Positions 5,811-9,030 of a stretch of 9,030 nt of DNA are shown piece by piece (the stretch's first letter is position 1; the number at the start of each line of letters is the position of its first letter). The notes beneath the pieces are model-generated. The model made no database searches. It saw only the letters and a program-made list of their open reading frames with translations, and was not told the DNA's origin. The stretch spans positions 1-9,030 of the forward strand of contig JAJTHJ010000290.1 of the NCBI GenBank assembly GCA_021298875.1, given 5' to 3'. The DNA comes from Burkholderiales bacterium (GTDB lineage: Bacteria; Pseudomonadota; Gammaproteobacteria; Burkholderiales; Burkholderiaceae_F). The translations under genes were made by a program, and so were the position numbers.

Positions 5811-7460
5811 ATGCCGCTTTCCCCCCTCGCCGGCCAGCCGGCGCCCACTGCGCTGCTGATCGACCCCGCGGCGCTCGATCGCGCCTACTACGAGCGGCGG
5901 CCCAACATGGACGACCCCGCGCAGCGGGTCGCCTTTGGCACCAGCGGGCATCGCGGCTCGGCGCTGGCCGGTTCGTTCACCGACGCGCACATCGCCGCGA
6001 TCACGCAGGCGATCTGCGAGTACCGCGCGGCGCGCGGTATCGACGGCCCGCTCTTCATGGGCGCGGACACGCACACGCTGTCCGCGCCGGCGCAACGCAC
6101 CGCGCTCGAAGTGCTGGCCGCCAACGGGGTGACGACGTTCATTCAGGACAACGACGGCTTCACGCCGACGCCGGTCGTGTCGCGCGCGATCCTGGTCTCC
6201 AACCGCGGGAAGACCACGGGGCTGGCCGACGGGATACTCATCACGCCCTCGCACAACCCGCCGGAAGACGGCGGCTTCAAGTACAACCCGCCCAACGGCG
6301 GGCCGGCCGATACCGACGTGACCCGCGCGATTCAAGACCGCGCCAACGAACTGCTGCGCGCGGGCAACGCCGGCGTGCGTCGCATCGCTTACGAGTCCGC
6401 GCGCCGCGCCGCCACCACGCACACGCAGGACTACATCGGCCCCTATGTGGACGACCTGCGCAACGTGCTGGACGTGGACGCGATCCGCGGCGCGGGCCTG
6501 AAGCTCGCGGTCGATCCGCTCGGCGGCGCAGCGGTGCATTACTGGGAGCGCATCAACGCCGCCTACGGGCTGGATATCGCGGTGGTCAACCCGCGCGTGG
6601 ATCCGACCTTCGCGTTCATGCGCGTCGATCACGACGGCAAGATCAGGATGGACTGCTCCAGCCCCTACGCGATGGCCGGGCTGGTGGCGCTGAAAGACGA
6701 CTACCAGGTCGCTTTCGGCAACGACCCGGACGCCGACCGGTACGGCATCGTCGTGCCCTCGGCCGGGCTGATGAACCCGAACCACTTTCTGGCGGTGGCA
6801 ATCGACTACCTGGTGCAGCACCGGCCCGGCTGGTCGGCGCAGGCCGCCATCGGCAAGACGCTTGTCTCCAGCAGCATGATCGACCGCGTGGTCGCCGCGC
6901 GCGGGCGGCGGTTGCTCGAAGTGCCGGTCGGCTTCAAGTGGTTCGCACCCGGCCTCTTCGACGGCAGCGTCTGCTTCGGCGGCGAAGAAAGCGCCGGCGC
7001 GAGCTTCCTGCGGCGCGACGGCACCGTATGGACCACCGACAAGGACGGCCCGCTGCTCGCGCTGCTGGCCGCGGAAATCACCGCCGTCACCGGCCGCGAC
7101 CCCGGCGAGCATTACCGCGCACTGGAAGCGCGCTTCGGCGCGCCGCGCTACACGCGCATCGACGCCGCCGCCACGCCGGAGGAGAAGGCACGTTTGGGCA
7201 AGCTGTCGCCCGCAGCCGTCACCGCCAGCGAGCTGGCCGGCGAGCCGATCGCCGACAAGCTGACCGCCGCACCGGGCAATGGTGCGGCCATCGGCGGGCT
7301 GAAAGTCGTCGCCGCCAACGGCTGGTTTGCCGCGCGGCCGTCGGGCACAGAGAACCTGTACAAGATCTACGCGGAGAGCTTCCGCGACGGGGCGCACCTG
7401 CAAGCGATCGTCGAAGAAGCGCGACAGATCGTTACCAAGGCGCTGGCGGCTGGGGGATGA
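5811..7460 (+). CDS. pgm: Phosphoglucomutase (alpha-D-glucose phosphate-specific)
   Basis: Pgm interconverts glucose-1-phosphate and glucose-6-phosphate through a phosphoserine enzyme, linking glycolysis with glycogen, trehalose and nucleotide-sugar synthesis. The 549-residue product is typical of the bacterial Pgm family. Motifs in order are FGTSGHRGS (42-50); the phosphoserine loop ITPSHNPPEDGG (144-155) with Ser147; the Mg2+ loop GNDPDADR (303-310) with Asp305, Asp307 and Asp309; the sugar-binding GGEESAG (390-396); and the phosphate-binding RPSGTEN (509-515). All key residues are intact. The reading frame is open for 648 nt upstream across fabI, but that part is an out-of-frame shadow of fabI; the family-like N-terminus MPLSPLAGQPAP starts at ATG 5811. 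The Shine-Dalgarno sequence is weak (CTCGGGCGA region). The start is 20 nt after fabI, so read-through from the ackA-fabI transcript is likely. The gene ends just before a palindromic intergenic stretch. Confidence 0.96.
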   Translation: MPLSPLAGQPAPTALLIDPAALDRAYYERRPNMDDPAQRVAFGTSGHRGSALAGSFTDAHIAAITQAICEYRAARGIDGPLFMGADTHTLSAPAQRTALEVLAANGVTTFIQDNDGFTPTPVVSRAILVSNRGKTTGLADGILITPSHNPPEDGGFKYNPPNGGPADTDVTRAIQDRANELLRAGNAGVRRIAYESARRAATTHTQDYIGPYVDDLRNVLDVDAIRGAGLKLAVDPLGGAAVHYWERINAAYGLDIAVVNPRVDPTFAFMRVDHDGKIRMDCSSPYAMAGLVALKDDYQVAFGNDPDADRYGIVVPSAGLMNPNHFLAVAIDYLVQHRPGWSAQAAIGKTLVSSSMIDRVVAARGRRLLEVPVGFKWFAPGLFDGSVCFGGEESAGASFLRRDGTVWTTDKDGPLLALLAAEITAVTGRDPGEHYRALEARFGAPRYTRIDAAATPEEKARLGKLSPAAVTASELAGEPIADKLTAAPGNGAAIGGLKVVAANGWFAARPSGTENLYKIYAESFRDGAHLQAIVEEARQIVTKALAAGG

Positions 7461-7519
7461 TGCGGTCGCGTCGTCGTGCTTGCGTCTTGGTCGGGAACCG
7501 TACCGAGTTGTTGCGTTCG

Positions 7520-7603
7520 CGCCCCCACCCCAGCCCTCCCCCGCTTCGCAGGGGAGGGAGTCATTCCCTCCCCCGCCCGCGGGGGAGGGCTAGGGTGGGG
7601 GCG
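7520..7603. repeat. Palindromic intergenic element, copy 3 (different family member)
   Basis: A 24-bp inverted repeat with one mismatch (7520-7543 with 7580-7603) flanks an inner 9-bp stem (7551-7559 with 7565-7573, loop 7560-7564). The same bases can instead form two adjacent hairpins: 7534-7541 with 7551-7558, and one built on the second C-run followed by a G-run at 7566-7588. The arms (CGCCCCCACCC ... GGGTGGGGGCG) share the C-rich style of copies 1 and 2 but not their sequence, and the GGCCGC hairpin is absent. It sits between pgm and the ROK kinase gene, in a 199-bp gap (7461-7659) where I see nothing else: no convincing promoter and no T-tract after the hairpins. Confidence 0.8.
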
Positions 7604-7659
7604 TGGATCCCGGGCCGAAGTACAAATGCAATGGCTTGCGCCGATCTCGCCCGCCGATC

Positions 7660-8331
7660 ATGAATATCCTCGTCATCGACATCGGCGGCACCGGCGTGAA
7701 GCTGCTCGTCACGGGCGCCACCGAGCGCCGCCGCTTCCCGTCCGGACCAACGATGACGCCGGCGCAGATGGTCGCCGGCGTCAAGCGCACGGCGCGCGGT
7801 TGGCAGTACGACGCAGTCTCCATCGGTTACCCCGGCCCGGTGGCGCACGACCACCCGGTCGGCGAGCCGCCCAACCTCGGCCGCGGTTGGGTCGGCTTCG
7901 ACTTCGCGCGCGCCTTTGGCAAGCCGGTGCGCATCCTCAACGACGCGGCGATGCAGGCGCTCGGCAGCTACCGCGGCGGCAAGATGCTGTTCCTGGGACT
8001 CGGCACCGGGATGGGCAGCACGCTGATCGTCGACGGCACGCTGGTGCCGATGGAGCTCGGCCACCTGCCGTACCGGCGCTCCACCTTCGAGACGCACGTC
8101 GGCGACGCGGCGCTCGAGCGCTACGGCAAGCGCAAGTGGCGCGCGCGCCTGGACGACGTGATCGCCCGCCTGACCGCTGCCTTCCTGCCCGACGAAGTGG
8201 TGCTCGGCGGCGGCAACGTGCGCCTGCTCAAGACACTGCCGCCGCGTTGCCGCGCTGGCGATAACGACAACGCCTTTGCCGGCGGCTTCCGCCTGTGGGC
8301 GCCCGCCCGCAAGCCGCGCGGGCGCAAGTAA
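7660..8331 (+). CDS. ROK-family sugar kinase, polyphosphate glucokinase-like
   Basis: The product (223 residues) is a ROK-type kinase that likely phosphorylates glucose to glucose-6-phosphate, which Pgm upstream can isomerise. Motifs: first phosphate loop DIGGTGVK (7-14), GYPGPV (56-61), catalytic Asp95 in ILNDAA, second phosphate loop LGLGTGMG (112-119), VDGTLVPMELGHL (124-136) with the ROK ELGH, and VLGGGN (181-186). The VDG-LVP-ELGH block resembles polyphosphate glucokinases (PPGK) in particular, so polyphosphate may be the phosphoryl donor, but donor choice cannot be read from motifs. The usual ROK zinc-binding Cys cluster is absent, as in PPGK, and the protein is slightly short. ATG 7660 directly precedes the ROK N-terminus; 19 upstream in-frame codons (from 7603) start in the palindromic element and look noncoding. 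A Shine-Dalgarno sequence is poor. The channel gene begins 5 nt after the stop, implying co-transcription. Confidence 0.88.
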   Translation: MNILVIDIGGTGVKLLVTGATERRRFPSGPTMTPAQMVAGVKRTARGWQYDAVSIGYPGPVAHDHPVGEPPNLGRGWVGFDFARAFGKPVRILNDAAMQALGSYRGGKMLFLGLGTGMGSTLIVDGTLVPMELGHLPYRRSTFETHVGDAALERYGKRKWRARLDDVIARLTAAFLPDEVVLGGGNVRLLKTLPPRCRAGDNDNAFAGGFRLWAPARKPRGRK

Positions 8332-8336
8332 TCGCC

Positions 8337-9030
8337 GTGGCGATTTATCGCGTCATCGAACCGCGCCTGGGCCAGCTGCGGCTGGCCGACTGGCGGCGGC
8401 GCGGCCGGCGCGTGCTCGGCTTGCTGTTGCTGGTCGTTCTGTTGTGCGCGGTCGGCTTGGCGCTGCTCGACAACAGCAGCGATGCGCCGGAACTGAAGCT
8501 GCTGCAAGGGCTGTGGAACGCGCTGAACCTGGTGACCACGCTCGGCGACTTTTCGCCCTTCGACCGCTACCAAAAATTGTTCGTGATGGTCGTGATGATC
8601 GGCGTGGCGGTGATCGGCGCCTACGCGGTGGCGCAAATGACGGGGCTGTTGTCCGACCCCGCGGTGGTGGCGTATCGGGAGAATCGCAGAATGGAAAAAG
8701 CTTTGGACCGACTGCACGGCCACACGGTGGTGATCGGCTACGTCGGCGTCGGCCGCGTGCTGGCCGAACGCCTGCGCCAGGCCGGCCAGCCGGTGGTGGT
8801 GATCGACCGCAACGAAGACGCCGCCGCGCTCGCCGCGGAGCACGGCCTGCTGGTGGTCAAGGGCGACGCGGGCATCGACGAGGGCACGCTGCTGCGCGCC
8901 GGCACCGACCGCGCGGCCGCGCTGATCGTCGCCACCAGAGACATGGATCGCAATGTGGCGATCACGCTGATGGCGCATAGCGGCAACCCCGCGTTGCGCG
9001 TGATCGCCTTCGCGGAAGATGCACGCCGCG
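8337..9030 (+). CDS. Two-TM ion channel with TrkA-N/RCK domain (3' end outside window)
   Basis: The frame from GTG 8337 is open to the window edge (231 codons). Residues about 25-45 are a hydrophobic helix (TM1), 55-72 a pore-loop-like segment, and 80-103 a second hydrophobic helix (TM2), the layout of two-TM potassium channels. After a linker, residues about 128-231 form a Rossmann TrkA-N/RCK domain: TVVIGYVGVG (130-139) as dinucleotide loop, VVVIDRN (153-159) with acidic Asp157, VVKGDA (173-178), and ALIVATRDMDRNV. Such domains gate channels on binding NAD(H), nucleotides or ions at the cytoplasmic face. The filter region reads NLVTTLGDFSPF (64-75) in place of TVGYGD, so K+ selectivity is uncertain. 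GTG 8337 fits because it lies 5 nt after the ROK stop and opens a typical basic N-terminus; its Shine-Dalgarno sequence is weak. An internal ATG at 8691 could make a soluble RCK form. Best call is a K+-channel-family protein; the transported ion is unproven. Confidence 0.85.
   Translation, partial: MAIYRVIEPRLGQLRLADWRRRGRRVLGLLLLVVLLCAVGLALLDNSSDAPELKLLQGLWNALNLVTTLGDFSPFDRYQKLFVMVVMIGVAVIGAYAVAQMTGLLSDPAVVAYRENRRMEKALDRLHGHTVVIGYVGVGRVLAERLRQAGQPVVVIDRNEDAAALAAEHGLLVVKGDAGIDEGTLLRAGTDRAAALIVATRDMDRNVAITLMAHSGNPALRVIAFAEDARR
8677..8693 (+). promoter_or_regulatory. Possible internal ribosome binding site and start within the channel gene
   Basis: GGGAGAA at 8677-8683 lies 7 nt before an in-frame ATG at 8691 (codon 119), immediately ahead of the RCK domain. 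This signal is stronger than the one before the gene's own GTG start. In the archaeal channel MthK an internal start likewise yields free RCK domains that assemble with the full-length protein. It may be chance, as GGAG-like runs are common in GC-rich coding DNA. Confidence 0.35.

Noticed and set aside
8276..8980. 234-codon + strand frame near the window end
   Set aside because: It is out of frame with the channel gene beginning at 8337, whose transmembrane and Rossmann motifs are clear; this frame has an Arg/Gly/Ala-rich translation with no recognisable domain.

Overview
The window is very GC-rich and gene-dense, and every gene I can support lies on the + strand. The organism looks like a proteobacterium, most likely a betaproteobacterium of the Rhodocyclales/Burkholderiales type. 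That rests on the GC-rich codon use, the gene set, and the 'CCCTCACCC...CTCTCCC' palindromic intergenic elements, a style common in such genomes. The lineage is an inference; no rRNA or other marker gene is present.

Layout: (1) positions 1-2078 hold the 3' part of a DUF3141 gene, an alpha/beta-hydrolase related to polyhydroxyalkanoate (PHA) synthases with a GxCxG nucleophile motif. (2) 2079-2239 is an intergenic stretch almost filled by a 3-hairpin palindromic element. (3) 2240-3634 encodes a fusion of a MaoC-like hot-dog domain with a phosphotransacetylase domain. (4) 3635-3812 carries a second copy of the palindromic element in the opposite orientation. (5) 3813-4994 is acetate kinase ackA. 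(6) 5008-5790 is enoyl-ACP reductase fabI. (7) 5811-7460 is phosphoglucomutase pgm. (8) 7461-7659 holds a third, different palindromic element. (9) 7660-8331 is a ROK-family kinase resembling polyphosphate glucokinases. (10) 8337 to the window end is the 5' part of a two-transmembrane ion channel with a cytoplasmic TrkA-N/RCK domain.

The first four genes form a recognisable module: a PHA-synthase-like protein, acyl-CoA to acyl-phosphate (Pta), acyl-phosphate to acid plus ATP (AckA), and an enoyl reductase. It plausibly handles short acyl-CoA overflow and substrate-level ATP formation next to PHA and lipid metabolism. Pgm and the ROK kinase add a glucose to glucose-6-phosphate to glucose-1-phosphate branch that could feed glycogen or exopolysaccharide. 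If the ROK kinase uses polyphosphate, the cluster has a common theme of phosphoryl-group economy under phosphate or energy stress. That link is an inference.

Most worth a second look: the MaoC-like domain has lost the hydratase catalytic histidine; the channel has a selectivity filter without GYG and a well-placed internal start before its RCK domain; and the two palindromic elements bracket the fusion gene in inverted orientation and show a compensatory base-pair change. I see no clearly new defence or mobile system.
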